Part shown: piece after piece, positions 54,728-62,661 of the stretch
How the letters are laid out: every line of letters starts with the position of its first letter
How positions within the stretch are numbered: the first letter of the stretch is position 1
DNA from: Streptomyces xylophagus
GTDB lineage: Bacteria > Actinomycetota > Actinomycetes > Streptomycetales > Streptomycetaceae
Length of the DNA: 64,000 bases
Direction of reading: 5' to 3'
Assembly (NCBI RefSeq): GCF_000716435.1
Contig: NZ_JNWO01000017.1
Location: 62,001 to 126,000 of the forward strand
The notes under the pieces: generated by a model
What the model saw: only the letters and a program-made list of their open reading frames with translations
The model's database searches: none
What the model was told of the DNA's origin: nothing
Made by a program: the position numbers and the translations under genes

Positions 54728-55144
54728 ATGTTGACCGGGCACAACGGCTGGTATCCGTCACTTAGAGAAAGCGGGGAAAAGGTGGCTGAACCATTCACCC
54801 TGGCGTTGCTGGCAAAATATGCGATCACCCATTTCGCGGGCGCGACCGCCGTTCATGTAGCGGTTGTTGCAGGTGGGGGCATCCTCGGTGCGAAGATCGC
54901 TGCGGCAACGTTTGGCGGTATGACCTTCTTGAATCTCTATCGCAAGGCCTGTGATGATCTCTACGGAGTCGTCAAAAGGCTCTTGGGGCGTGAGCCGAAT
55001 GCGGCAGAGCGGTTTGGGGCACTGAAGCGGGCTTACGCGGAAACTCGGAAGGAGCTCGCTGCTCTCGGGATCTACGTCGACTACAACTCGATGTGGGAGG
55101 TGAACAACCTCTACAATCGCGAACTTTACAGCCTCGCGAACTAA
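54728..55144 (+). CDS. Hypothetical protein near the integrase remnant
   Basis: 138 residues from the ATG at 54728 (GGGG just upstream); a GTG at 54782 with GGGGAAAAG upstream would give 120 residues starting VAEPFTLALLAKY. It has a hydrophobic Ala/Gly-rich segment (TAVHVAVVAGGGILGAKIAA), then a helical charged C-terminus with many Tyr (YNSMWEVNNLYNRELYSLAN). No family recognised. The AT-rich upstream region (54600-54727) supports foreign origin. Confidence 0.6.
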   Translation: MLTGHNGWYPSLRESGEKVAEPFTLALLAKYAITHFAGATAVHVAVVAGGGILGAKIAAATFGGMTFLNLYRKACDDLYGVVKRLLGREPNAAERFGALKRAYAETRKELAALGIYVDYNSMWEVNNLYNRELYSLAN

Positions 55145-55179
55145 GTAACTCGATCTCCACATGGAGAGGAGAGAACCGG

Positions 55180-55374
55180 ATGAGTTTCTGGGATCGCCTT
55201 CTGGGGAGGCCCCCGCGCACCAGGTATTACTCGCCCACGCGTCCGCTCGACTTGCAGTGGACGGCCCCCGACCTTGACAGGCGGCAGCGACTTCGCTGGT
55301 GGGCTATGGCGCAGAGTCAGAACTTTCAACAGCAGCAGCAGTACCAGGCCAGGCACCACCACAGGCCGAGGTAG
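55180..55374 (+). CDS. Small hypothetical protein
   Basis: 64 residues from an ATG with GGAGAG about nine bases upstream. Basic and aromatic-rich (MSFWDRLLGRPPRTRYYS), ending in a Gln/His-rich tail (QQQQQYQARHHH). It starts 35 bp after the preceding unknown gene and a terminator follows, so the two may form a short operon. Existence is supported mainly by the ribosome site and context. Confidence 0.45.
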   Translation: MSFWDRLLGRPPRTRYYSPTRPLDLQWTAPDLDRRQRLRWWAMAQSQNFQQQQQYQARHHHRPR

Positions 55375-55433
55375 TGGCGACGGGTTGGCTGCACTGTACG
55401 TTGCGCAAGCGTCGGTCTGTCGGCCGCAGAGTT

Positions 55434-55463
55434 GGGGACGGTCCATGGTGGTGGGCCGTCCCC
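55434..55463 (+). terminator. Stem-loop after the small gene
   Basis: GGGGACGG (55434-55441) pairs with CCGTCCCC (55456-55463) around a 14-nt loop. Confidence 0.6.
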
Positions 55464-55546
55464 CTTCCCGTGCGCAGCGCAGTTAGCGGCTCGTTGGGTG
55501 ATGTCTTGCAAGGCGTAAGTGAGACGGGAACTGAGACGCACGACCA

Positions 55547-55580
55547 AAAGGGTGGCACCCCCTCTGGGGCGCCACCCTTT
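55547..55580 (-). terminator. Terminator downstream of tRNA-Cys
   Basis: A stem AAAGGGTGGC/GCCACCCTTT extends inward, after one A-C mismatch, with CCCC/GGGG around CTCT. It lies 26 bp past the tRNA 3' end on the minus strand. Confidence 0.75.
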
Positions 55581-55605
55581 CCGTCTTGCCTGGTCAGGCA
55601 TCCAG

Positions 55606-55677
55606 AGGCCGTGGCGGGAATCGAACCCGCGTAACTCGCTTTGCAGGCGAGTCCCTGAACCACTCGGGCACACGGCC
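55606..55677 (-). tRNA. tRNA-Cys (GCA)
   Basis: Cloverleaf on the minus strand: acceptor GGCCGTG/CACGGCC, D-stem CCC/GGG, anticodon stem CTCGC/GCGAG around loop CTGCAAA (anticodon GCA), and T-arm GCGGG-TTCGATT-CCCGC. The discriminator is U, the known Cys identity base. CCA is not encoded. Its 3' end faces the integrase remnant, so it is a candidate attachment site, but I found no second copy of the tRNA 3' end in the window. Confidence 0.95.
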
Positions 55678-55873
55678 GTGTTTGGTGAGTTGACCGTAGG
55701 GCCGGGCGATGGCTCGGAACAAGGGGGCCGGGGGTGGTGCAACGGGACTGCCATACGCCGTTCATGAACGGGGAGCGGTACCCCCAGGCGCCCCGGTCGT
55801 ACGACCAAGGTCTCAGACGTGGACGGTCCTCCGACAGGGGTCAACCCGGGATATGGGCCTTACGCTGGCCCTC

Positions 55874-57328
55874 ATGACCGTCCTCGAACCTCGTGACGCC
55901 GGTGTCACGGACACCGCCCCTGACCTGGCCGATGAGTGTGGCGACACCGTGTTGGGGCGGTCGCATCGGGCGCTCAGTGTGGGGATCGTGTCCGTTGTTC
56001 TGCTGATCGCCTTTGAGGCGACGGCAGTTGGGACGGCTATGCCTGTTGCCGCTCGGGAGCTGGGCGGGGTGTCGTTGTACGCGTTCGCGTTCTCCGGGTA
56101 CTTCACCACCAGCCTGTTCGGGATGGTGTTCGCCGGGCAGTGGTCGGATCGGCGGGGGCCGCTCGGGGCGTTGACCACGGGGATCGGGGCGTTCGCCGCC
56201 GGGTTGGTGGTGGCGGGGACCGCGCAGGTCATGTGGGTGTTCATCCTGGGGCGGGCCGTGCAGGGGCTGGGGGGTGGGCTGGTCATCGTTGCTCTGTATG
56301 TCGTTGTCGGGCGGGCCTATTCCGAGCAGCTGCGGCCCGCCATCATGGCCGCGTTCGCGGCCAGTTGGGTCGTGCCGTCCGTCGTCGGGCCGCTTGCCTC
56401 CGGGGCGGTGACCGAACATCTGGGCTGGCGTTGGGTGTTCGTCGGGATTCCGGTGCTTGTTGTGTTTCCGCTCGCGCTTGCCCTTCCTCAGATACGGCGG
56501 CGGGCGGCCGGGCCCGTATCCAAGCAGGGGCAGGAGTCGTCCGGGTCCTTTGATCGGCGGCGTATTCGGCTTGCCCTTGCCGTCTCCATCGGCGCCGGGC
56601 TCTTTCAGTACGCCGCTCAGGATCTGACGTGGTTCTCCCTCGTCCCGGCTGTCGCCGGCATCGCGCTGCTCGTGCCCGCCGTGCTCGGGTTGTTGCCGCG
56701 CGGGACGTATCGGGCGGCGCGCGGGTTGCCCTCCGTCGTGTTGTTGCGCGGGGTGGCGGCCGGGTCGTTCATCTCGGCCGAGTCCTTCGTGCCGTTGATG
56801 CTGGTGACCCAGCGGGGGCTGTCGCCGACCTTGGCCGGGTTCTCGCTCGCGGCGGGAGGTGGGACCTGGGCGCTGGGCTCGTGGGTGCAGGCTCGGGCGC
56901 GGGTGGAGCCGTATCGGGACCGGCTGATGACGGTGGGGATGGTGCTGGTGGCTGCCGCCATCGCCGGGGCGCCGAGTGTCCTCATCCATGCCGTGCCCGT
57001 GTGGATCGTCGCCGTCGCGTGGGCGTTCGGGTGTTTCGGGATGGGGCTGGTGATCTCCTCCACCAGCGTGCTGCTGCTTCAGCTCTCCGCGCCGGAGGAG
57101 GCCGGCTCCAACTCCGCCGCGCTGCAGATCTCCGATGGACTGTCCAACGTCGTTCTGCTGTCCGTCGGCGGGGCGGCGTTCGGTGCGCTGGGTGGGGGCA
57201 CGGTGGGGCATGTCGTCGGTTCCGGGAGTGGCGGGGTGCATCCGGGGGCGTTCGCCGCGGTGTTTCTGCCGATGGCGGGGGTGGCGTTGGTGGGGGCTTG
57301 GGTGAGCACGCGGGTGCGGGCCATTTAA
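55874..57328 (+). CDS. MFS multidrug-type transporter
   Basis: 484 residues from the ATG at 55874 (an ATG at 55853 is an alternative). About 13-14 hydrophobic segments, motif A-like GQWSDRRGPLGAL and motif C-like GWRWVFVGIPVLVV indicate a drug:H+ antiporter of the DHA2/EmrB group. It stands alone downstream of tRNA-Cys. Substrate unknown. Confidence 0.85.
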   Translation: MTVLEPRDAGVTDTAPDLADECGDTVLGRSHRALSVGIVSVVLLIAFEATAVGTAMPVAARELGGVSLYAFAFSGYFTTSLFGMVFAGQWSDRRGPLGALTTGIGAFAAGLVVAGTAQVMWVFILGRAVQGLGGGLVIVALYVVVGRAYSEQLRPAIMAAFAASWVVPSVVGPLASGAVTEHLGWRWVFVGIPVLVVFPLALALPQIRRRAAGPVSKQGQESSGSFDRRRIRLALAVSIGAGLFQYAAQDLTWFSLVPAVAGIALLVPAVLGLLPRGTYRAARGLPSVVLLRGVAAGSFISAESFVPLMLVTQRGLSPTLAGFSLAAGGGTWALGSWVQARARVEPYRDRLMTVGMVLVAAAIAGAPSVLIHAVPVWIVAVAWAFGCFGMGLVISSTSVLLLQLSAPEEAGSNSAALQISDGLSNVVLLSVGGAAFGALGGGTVGHVVGSGSGGVHPGAFAAVFLPMAGVALVGAWVSTRVRAI

Positions 57329-57331
57329 TTT

Positions 57332-57362
57332 CGGTACCATAGTGACCCCATGAATGGTACCG
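57332..57362. promoter_or_regulatory. Inverted repeat, probable toxin-antitoxin operator
   Basis: CGGTACCAT (57332-57340) and ATGGTACCG (57354-57362) form perfect 9-bp arms with a 13-bp spacer, 8 bp before the antitoxin start. RHH antitoxins usually bind such sites to autoregulate. Confidence 0.72.
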
Positions 57363-57369
57363 TCGTGGT

Positions 57370-57573
57370 ATGGCTATGAACCTTCGTCTGCGCGACGACC
57401 AGCAGGAGGCGCTCAAGCTGCGTGCCGAGGAAGAGGGGCGCAGCATGCACGCCATAGTGCTTCAGGCGATCGACCGATATCTGGAGCAGGAGGCGGACCG
57501 GGCTACGGTTCGTCGGCTCGGGGCCAAGTACGCGGCAGGCCACGCTGACCTGCTGCGGAGGCTGGGGGAGTAG
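57370..57573 (+). CDS. RHH (CopG/Arc-type) antitoxin
   Basis: 67 residues. The ribbon-helix-helix pattern MAMNLRLRDDQQEALKLRAEEEGRSMHAIVLQAID is at the N-terminus; an acidic and basic helical tail that would wrap the toxin follows. ATG at residue 1 or 3. The Doc gene starts two bases after its stop. The palindrome upstream fits autoregulation. Confidence 0.85.
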   Translation: MAMNLRLRDDQQEALKLRAEEEGRSMHAIVLQAIDRYLEQEADRATVRRLGAKYAAGHADLLRRLGE

Positions 57574-57575
57574 GA

Positions 57576-57962
57576 GTGAAGTACCTCACGGTCCAGGAGG
57601 TCCTGGACTTGGCGGAGCTGGCTTGCGGGGAGCAGACCCAGGTTGCCGTTCGTGACCTGGGACTGCTCAGTTCGGCCGTCCACCGTCCCCAGTCTCAGAT
57701 GTTCGGCGTCGAGGCGTACACGGACCTCTTCGAGAAGGCCGCGGCGCTACTCCAGTCGCTTGCCGTAAACCGTCCCCTGGTGGACGGCAACAAGCGCATG
57801 GCGTGGATGTCCACGGTCGTCTTCCTCGACTTCAACGGTACGGAGATGCTGGGCGTCGATCAGGATGAGGCGTACAAACTCGTCATCGAAGTGGCGGCGG
57901 GCGGTTTGGAGGACGTAAGGCTGATCGCCCTGCGTTTGCGGGCTCTGCACGAGGCGATGTGA
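57576..57962 (+). CDS. Doc/Fic family toxin-like protein with substituted catalytic His
   Basis: 128 residues, normal Doc length. The Fic loop reads NRPLVDGNKRMAW. Doc proteins use HxFx(D/E)(A/G)NKR, with His needed for phosphorylating EF-Tu. Here the His position is Arg66 and the Phe position is Leu; Asp70, Asn72, Lys73 and Arg74 remain. The pair with an RHH antitoxin is otherwise standard. The toxin is possibly inactive or altered. GTG start. Confidence 0.85.
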   Translation: MKYLTVQEVLDLAELACGEQTQVAVRDLGLLSSAVHRPQSQMFGVEAYTDLFEKAAALLQSLAVNRPLVDGNKRMAWMSTVVFLDFNGTEMLGVDQDEAYKLVIEVAAGGLEDVRLIALRLRALHEAM

Positions 57963-58044
57963 CCTCAGTCCCATCCCCCGCCACCCCGGCGTCGTCCGCA
58001 CGTTGACAACACCGGCCCGCCGGTAGGGTGGCCCGGTTGTCATA

Positions 58045-58068
58045 CGTAGCCGACGTAGCCGACGTAGC
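58045..58068. repeat. Three 9-bp tandem units upstream of the helicase gene
   Basis: CGTAGC(CGA) begins at 58045, 58054 and 58063. It lies about 50 bp upstream of the helicase GTG, in the promoter/leader region. Role unknown. Confidence 0.5.
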
Positions 58069-58116
58069 AAATGTATGCAGACATAGCCGAGCCGCCCGAC
58101 CGAACAAACGGAGACC

Positions 58117-59937
58117 GTGACTACCACCGCCGCCTCCTCCGCCTCAGCCGCCCCGTCCGGGACGTCCTCCCACCACCTCTCCCCGGCCTTCCCCGGCCGC
58201 GCCCCCTGGGGCACCGCGAGCAAGCTGCGGGCCTGGCAGCAGGGGGCCATGGAGAGGTATGTCCAGGAGCAGCCGCGGGACTTTCTCGCGGTCGCGACCC
58301 CCGGGGCCGGCAAGACGACCTTCGCGCTCACCCTCGCCTCCTGGCTGCTGCACCACCATGTCGTGCAGCAGGTCACCGTGGTGGCGCCGACCGAGCACCT
58401 GAAGAAGCAGTGGGCGGAGGCGGCCGCGCGCATAGGGATCAAGCTCGATCCGGAGTACAGCGCCGGGCCGCTCGGCAAGGACTACGACGGGGTCGCCGTC
58501 ACCTATGCCGGCGTCGGCGTGCGGCCGATGCTGCACCGGAATCGGGTGGAGCAGCGCAAGACCCTCGTGATCCTCGACGAGATCCACCACGCCGGTGACT
58601 CCAAGTCCTGGGGCGAGGCCTGCCTCGAGGCCTTCGAGCCCGCCACTCGGCGGCTCGCGCTGACCGGTACGCCGTTCCGGTCCGACACCAATCCCATTCC
58701 CTTCGTGACGTACGAAGAAGGGAACGACGGGATCCGGCGATCGTCCGCCGACTACACCTACGGCTATGGCTCCGCGCTCAGCGACGGCGTCGTGCGGCCC
58801 GTCATCTTCCTCTCCTACAGCGGCAACATGCGGTGGCGGACCAAGGCGGGCGACGAGATCGCCGCGCGGCTGGGCGAGCCGATGACCAAGGACGCGATCA
58901 GTCAGGCCTGGCGTACGGCGCTGGACGCGCGCGGTGAGTGGATGCCGAGCGTGCTGCGCGCGGCGGACCAGCGGCTGACCGAGGTCAGGAAGGGCATCCC
59001 GGACGCCGGTGCCCTCGTCATCGCCACCGACCAGGACTCCGCGCGCGCCTACGCCAAGCTGATCCGCGAGATCACCGGTTCCAAGGCGACCGTCGTCCTG
59101 TCGGACGACACCGGTGCCTCCAAGCGCATCGACGACTTCGCGGCGAGCAACGACCGGTGGATGGTCGCCGTGCGGATGGTGTCGGAGGGCGTCGACGTGC
59201 CTCGGCTCGCCGTCGGCGTGTACGCCACCACCATCTCCACCCCCCTCTTCTTCGCGCAGGCCGTCGGGCGTTTCGTGCGGTCCCGGCGGCGCGGCGAGAC
59301 CGCGTCCGTGTTCCTCCCGACCGTCCCCGACCTCCTCACCTTCGCCAACGAGATGGAGGTCGAGCGCGACCACGCCCTCGACAAGCCCAAGAAGGAGGGC
59401 GAGGAGGACCCGTACGCCGAGTCCGAGAAGGAGATGGACGAGGCGAACAAGGAGCAGGACGAGGACACCGGCGAGCAGGAGCAGTTCGCCTTCGAGGCCC
59501 TGGAGTCCGAGGCCGTCTTCGACCGGGTCCTCTACGACGGCGCCGAGTTCGGTATGCAGGCGCACCCGGGGAGCGAGGAGGAGCAGGACTACCTCGGTAT
59601 CCCCGGACTCCTCGAACCCGACCAGGTGCAGATGCTGCTCCAGAAGCGACAGGCCCGGCAGATCGCGCACAGCCGCAAGAAGCCGGACGAGGAAGCCGAC
59701 CTGCTGGAGCTGCCCGCCGAGCGGCGGCCCGTCGTCTCCCACAAGGAGATGATGGAGCTCAGGAAGCAGCTCAACACGATGGTCTCCGCGTACGTCCACC
59801 AGACCGGCAAACCGCACGGCGTCATCCACACCGAGCTGCGCCGCACCTGCGGCGGCCCGCCGAGCGCCGAGGCCACGGCCGGGCAGCTGCGGCAGCGCAT
59901 CGCCAAGGTTCAGGAGTGGGCCACACGGATGCGCTGA
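58117..59937 (+). CDS. Superfamily 2 DEAD/DEAH-type helicase
   Basis: 606 residues from GTG. Walker A ATPGAGKTT, motif II LDEIHHAG, motif III LTGTPFRSD, and the C-terminal helicase half with VRMVSEGVDVPRL and QAVGRFVRSRRRG. After residue 420 comes a strongly acidic, Lys/Glu-rich linker (EEDPYAESEKEMDEANKEQ), then a helical tail. It resembles UvrB/Res-subunit-like single-gene helicases common in actinobacteria. Substrate unknown; no nuclease or methylase partner is adjacent. Confidence 0.88.
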   Translation: MTTTAASSASAAPSGTSSHHLSPAFPGRAPWGTASKLRAWQQGAMERYVQEQPRDFLAVATPGAGKTTFALTLASWLLHHHVVQQVTVVAPTEHLKKQWAEAAARIGIKLDPEYSAGPLGKDYDGVAVTYAGVGVRPMLHRNRVEQRKTLVILDEIHHAGDSKSWGEACLEAFEPATRRLALTGTPFRSDTNPIPFVTYEEGNDGIRRSSADYTYGYGSALSDGVVRPVIFLSYSGNMRWRTKAGDEIAARLGEPMTKDAISQAWRTALDARGEWMPSVLRAADQRLTEVRKGIPDAGALVIATDQDSARAYAKLIREITGSKATVVLSDDTGASKRIDDFAASNDRWMVAVRMVSEGVDVPRLAVGVYATTISTPLFFAQAVGRFVRSRRRGETASVFLPTVPDLLTFANEMEVERDHALDKPKKEGEEDPYAESEKEMDEANKEQDEDTGEQEQFAFEALESEAVFDRVLYDGAEFGMQAHPGSEEEQDYLGIPGLLEPDQVQMLLQKRQARQIAHSRKKPDEEADLLELPAERRPVVSHKEMMELRKQLNTMVSAYVHQTGKPHGVIHTELRRTCGGPPSAEATAGQLRQRIAKVQEWATRMR

Positions 59938-59970
59938 GCCGCCCGGCTCACCAGATCTCTCTCCCCCGAC

Positions 59971-60005
59971 GCGCCCGCACATCTGTACGGAAGCTGTGCG
60001 GGCGC
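59971..60005 (+). terminator. Stem-loop after the helicase gene
   Basis: A perfect 11-bp stem GCGCCCGCACA/TGTGCGGGCGC with a 13-nt loop. The rest of the 350-bp gap to the IclR gene (59938-60287) shows no gene. Confidence 0.7.
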
Positions 60006-60287
60006 GACCCCCAGGTCGGGACATATCGACATGTAGCGAACCGGTCCGTACCAGTCGGTGACCGGATTCTGGACGGAGACTTCCGCTCAGCGAACCGCCT
60101 TCGCTACTGTCCCGCTACGCACACGCCCCGTGGCAGCGCCGCCGCGGAGCGCAGCCGTGAAGCGACTGGGCCCGGACTCACCGGGCCGTCCTGCCGATCG
60201 GCGGCCTCTGAAGCGCGTCACTGACGGGACTCGGTGACGCACCGCCGCTTGGAGGTTGCCGACCTCACCACCTAAGGAGTGGGCGTC

Positions 60288-60929
60288 GTGACCGCGGAGA
60301 CCTCTCAGACGCTCGACCGGGGACTGCGCGTCCTCAAACTGCTGGCCGATACGGACCACGGGCTGACCGTCACCGAGCTATCCAACAAACTGGGCGTCAA
60401 CCGGACCGTCGTGTACCGGTTGCTGGCAACACTTGAACAGCACGCACTCGTACGCCGTGATCTGGGCGGCCGGGCCCGGGTCGGACTCGGGGTGCTGCGG
60501 CTCGGCCGCCAGGTGCATCCGCTGGTACGGGAGGCAGCGCTGCCCGCGCTGCGGTCGCTGGCCGAGGACATCGGGGCGACCGCTCATCTCACCCTGGTCG
60601 ACGGGTCGGACGCCCTCGCCGTCGCGGTGGTCGAGCCGACCTGGACGGACTACCACGTGGCCTACCGGGCCGGCTTCCGTCATCCCCTGGACCGCGGAGC
60701 CGCGGGCCGGGCGATCCTCGCCGCCCGGCACCAGGGGGCGGACGAGCCCGGGTACACGTTGACGCACGGCGAGTTGGAGGCGGGGGCCAGTGGCGCCGCG
60801 GCGCCGCTGCTCGGGGTCACGGGGGTCGAGGGCAGCGTCGGCGTCGTGATGCTGGCCGACGCGGTGCCCGAGCGGGTGGGGCCGAGGGTCGTCGACGCGG
60901 CCCGCGAGGTCGCCGAAGCCCTGCGCTGA
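60288..60929 (+). CDS. IclR family transcriptional regulator
   Basis: 213 residues from the GTG at 60288, preceded by AAGGAG at good spacing (a GTG at 60279 would overlap that site). The winged HTH is clear (TLDRGLRVLKLLADTDHGLTV, ELSNKLGVNRTVVYRLLATL), followed by the IclR effector domain (HPLDRGAAGRAILAAR). The domain is shorter than usual. No adjacent target is obvious. Confidence 0.88.
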   Translation: MTAETSQTLDRGLRVLKLLADTDHGLTVTELSNKLGVNRTVVYRLLATLEQHALVRRDLGGRARVGLGVLRLGRQVHPLVREAALPALRSLAEDIGATAHLTLVDGSDALAVAVVEPTWTDYHVAYRAGFRHPLDRGAAGRAILAARHQGADEPGYTLTHGELEAGASGAAAPLLGVTGVEGSVGVVMLADAVPERVGPRVVDAAREVAEALR

Positions 60930-60994
60930 GGTCGTGCACGGGGATCGGGTGACCGGCGCCCGGCCGGAAGTGACCGTCGCGTTAGATTGATCCC

Positions 60995-61789
60995 GTGCTC
61001 CTCTCTCGTCTCACGCGCCCCCAGGCCGTAGCCGTCTGCGCCCTGCCCGTCGTGGCACTGCTCGCCACGGCGGGCTTCGCGCCGCTGCCGTTCTCGCTGG
61101 CGCAGCCCGGTCTGACCGCGAACGTGCTCGGCGAGAACAAGGGCACCCCGGTGATCACGATCTCCGGGGCGCCCGTGCGTACGACGAGCGGTCAGCTCCG
61201 CATGACGACGATCGAGGCGACCGGACCCGATCAGCATGTCTCCTTGAGCGATGTGATCGACAGCTGGTTCCGTACGGACCGTGCGGTCATGCCGCGCGAC
61301 TCGGTCTACCCGAGCGGCAACAGCGTCAAGGAGATCGAGCAGCACAACACCCAGCAGATGCAGGAGTCGCAGGACGACGCGACCACGGCCGCGCTGAACT
61401 ACCTGAACCTCAACGACAAGAACGTCAAGGTCACGCTCACGCTCGCCGACGTCGGCGGCCCCAGCGCGGGCCTGCTGTTCACCCTGGGCATCATCGACAA
61501 GCTGAAGGGCGACGGCAACGGGGGCGACCTCACGGGCGGTCGCACCATCGCCGGTACGGGGACGATCGGCACCGACGGCACGGTGGGCGCGGTCGGGGGA
61601 GTGGCCCTCAAGACCCAGGCCGCGCGCCGTGACGGTGCGACGGTGTTCCTGGTGCCGAAGGCCGAGTGCACGGACGCCAAGTCGGAACTGCCCAAGGGGC
61701 TACGACTGGTTCCGGTGACCTCGCTGAAGGGCGCGGTGAGTGCGCTGGAGGCGCTGGAGACGGGGAAGGGTTCCGTGCCGAGCTGTTAG
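60995..61789 (+). CDS. Exported Lon-type (S16) serine protease-like protein without PDZ domain
   Basis: 264 residues. An N-terminal hydrophobic segment (AVAVCALPVVALLATAGFA) anchors or exports it. The C-terminal half has the Lon protease Ser in GGPSAGLLFTLGI and the Lys in GGVALKTQAARRDGA, the catalytic dyad. YlbL-like relatives carry a PDZ domain between these parts; here the intervening region is short and no PDZ is recognised. A TAGATT box seven bases before the GTG suggests a leaderless or very short leader. Confidence 0.82.
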   Translation: MLLSRLTRPQAVAVCALPVVALLATAGFAPLPFSLAQPGLTANVLGENKGTPVITISGAPVRTTSGQLRMTTIEATGPDQHVSLSDVIDSWFRTDRAVMPRDSVYPSGNSVKEIEQHNTQQMQESQDDATTAALNYLNLNDKNVKVTLTLADVGGPSAGLLFTLGIIDKLKGDGNGGDLTGGRTIAGTGTIGTDGTVGAVGGVALKTQAARRDGATVFLVPKAECTDAKSELPKGLRLVPVTSLKGAVSALEALETGKGSVPSC

Positions 61790-61971
61790 GCGACGGCGGG
61801 CTTCGGGGCGGTCGCGGCGAGGCGGAGGCCTACTTCTACGAGGGTCCAGCCGACGCGTGTCCGCAGTTCACGCCGGGGTGGCCTGGCCTCGGTGGCGAGA
61901 CGGTGGGCGTCGGCCTGGGCGTGGAGGTCGGCGATGTGGCAGGCGGCGAGCTGCGCGGTGTTGCCGTTCAT
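61786..61971 (-). CDS. Small hypothetical protein downstream of the ArsR-like regulator
   Basis: 61 residues from the ATG at 61971, 11 bp after the regulator's stop, with AGAGG upstream. Sequence MNGNTAQLAACHIADLHAQA, then a basic stretch and an Ala-rich amphipathic tail. It probably shares the regulator's transcript. The 3' end overlaps the convergent protease gene by four bases. Function unknown. Confidence 0.6.
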   Translation of the reverse strand: MNGNTAQLAACHIADLHAQADAHRLATEARPPRRELRTRVGWTLVEVGLRLAATAPKPAVA

Positions 61972-61982
61972 GGTGGTGCCTC

Positions 61983-62567
61983 TCAATCCGTCTCGATGGG
62001 GAACAGGTGGGTGTGGATGCGCACTTGCTCGGAACCGGGGGTGGCCTTGTCGAGGTCGAGGTCCCGGTAGCCGTCGATCAGTTCGTGCATCTTGCCGATG
62101 AGCTCGCGGGCCAGGTCGGGCGTCAGCCGCAGCGACATGTCGCTCATGTCGGAGGAACGGAACCAGTCGTCCGGCCAGTCCTCGCGGGTGCCGAGCCAGG
62201 TCGACAGCTCGCGGGTGTGGGCGTTGGCGACTTCGTGCAGGAACAGCTCAGCCGCACCGCGTACTTCTGGGGCGGCGTCCTTGAAGTGCTCGCTGTCGAA
62301 CACCAGCCCCTGATCGACCGCCCGCCACCAGCGTTCCCGCCCCTTCCCGTGTTCCGGTGCGTCTTCGACGAAGCCGTGAACGGCGAGCTGGCGCAGGTGA
62401 TAGCTGGTCGCTCCGCTGGACTCGCCCAGCTTCGCGGCCAGTTGGGAGGCGGTGGCGGGACCTCCGCGCCGCAGCGCGTCCAGCAGCTGCATGCGCAGCG
62501 GATGCGCGATGCCACGCAGCGAGCGGGCGTCGAGAATGCGCGGGGTGCGGTCTTCGGGTTCCTGCAT
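61983..62567 (-). CDS. ArsR-like winged-helix transcriptional regulator
   Basis: 194 residues from the ATG at 62567. The N-terminal winged helix is clear (LRGIAHPLRMQLLDALRRGG, TASQLAAKLGESSGATSYHLRQL, VEDAPEHGKGRERWWRA). No metal-binding Cys cluster is seen. The C-terminal half is helical and acidic with His residues. A promoter-like pair ends about eight bases before this ATG, so the mRNA is probably leaderless. Direct GTTGCAA repeats overlap the promoter and suggest autoregulation. Confidence 0.85.
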   Translation of the reverse strand: MQEPEDRTPRILDARSLRGIAHPLRMQLLDALRRGGPATASQLAAKLGESSGATSYHLRQLAVHGFVEDAPEHGKGRERWWRAVDQGLVFDSEHFKDAAPEVRGAAELFLHEVANAHTRELSTWLGTREDWPDDWFRSSDMSDMSLRLTPDLARELIGKMHELIDGYRDLDLDKATPGSEQVRIHTHLFPIETD

Positions 62568-62631
62568 GCTTACAAAGGTAGCGTTGCAAAGAAGCCGTTG
62601 CAAGTGGTTCGTTGCAACCTCTTCTTTGTAA
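62568..62631 (-). promoter_or_regulatory. Promoter and phased repeats of the ArsR-like gene
   Basis: On the minus strand TTGCAA (62603-62598), a 17-bp spacer and TACCTT (62580-62575) form a standard promoter ending eight bases before the ATG. On the plus strand GTTGCAA occurs at 62583, 62597 and 62611, exactly 14 bp apart. Outer arms TTACAAAG (62570-62577) and CTTTGTAA (62623-62630) form a wider inverted repeat. Confidence 0.65.
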
Positions 62632-62661
62632 CTCCGCTCGGTAACTCGCCGCCCCCCGGGG

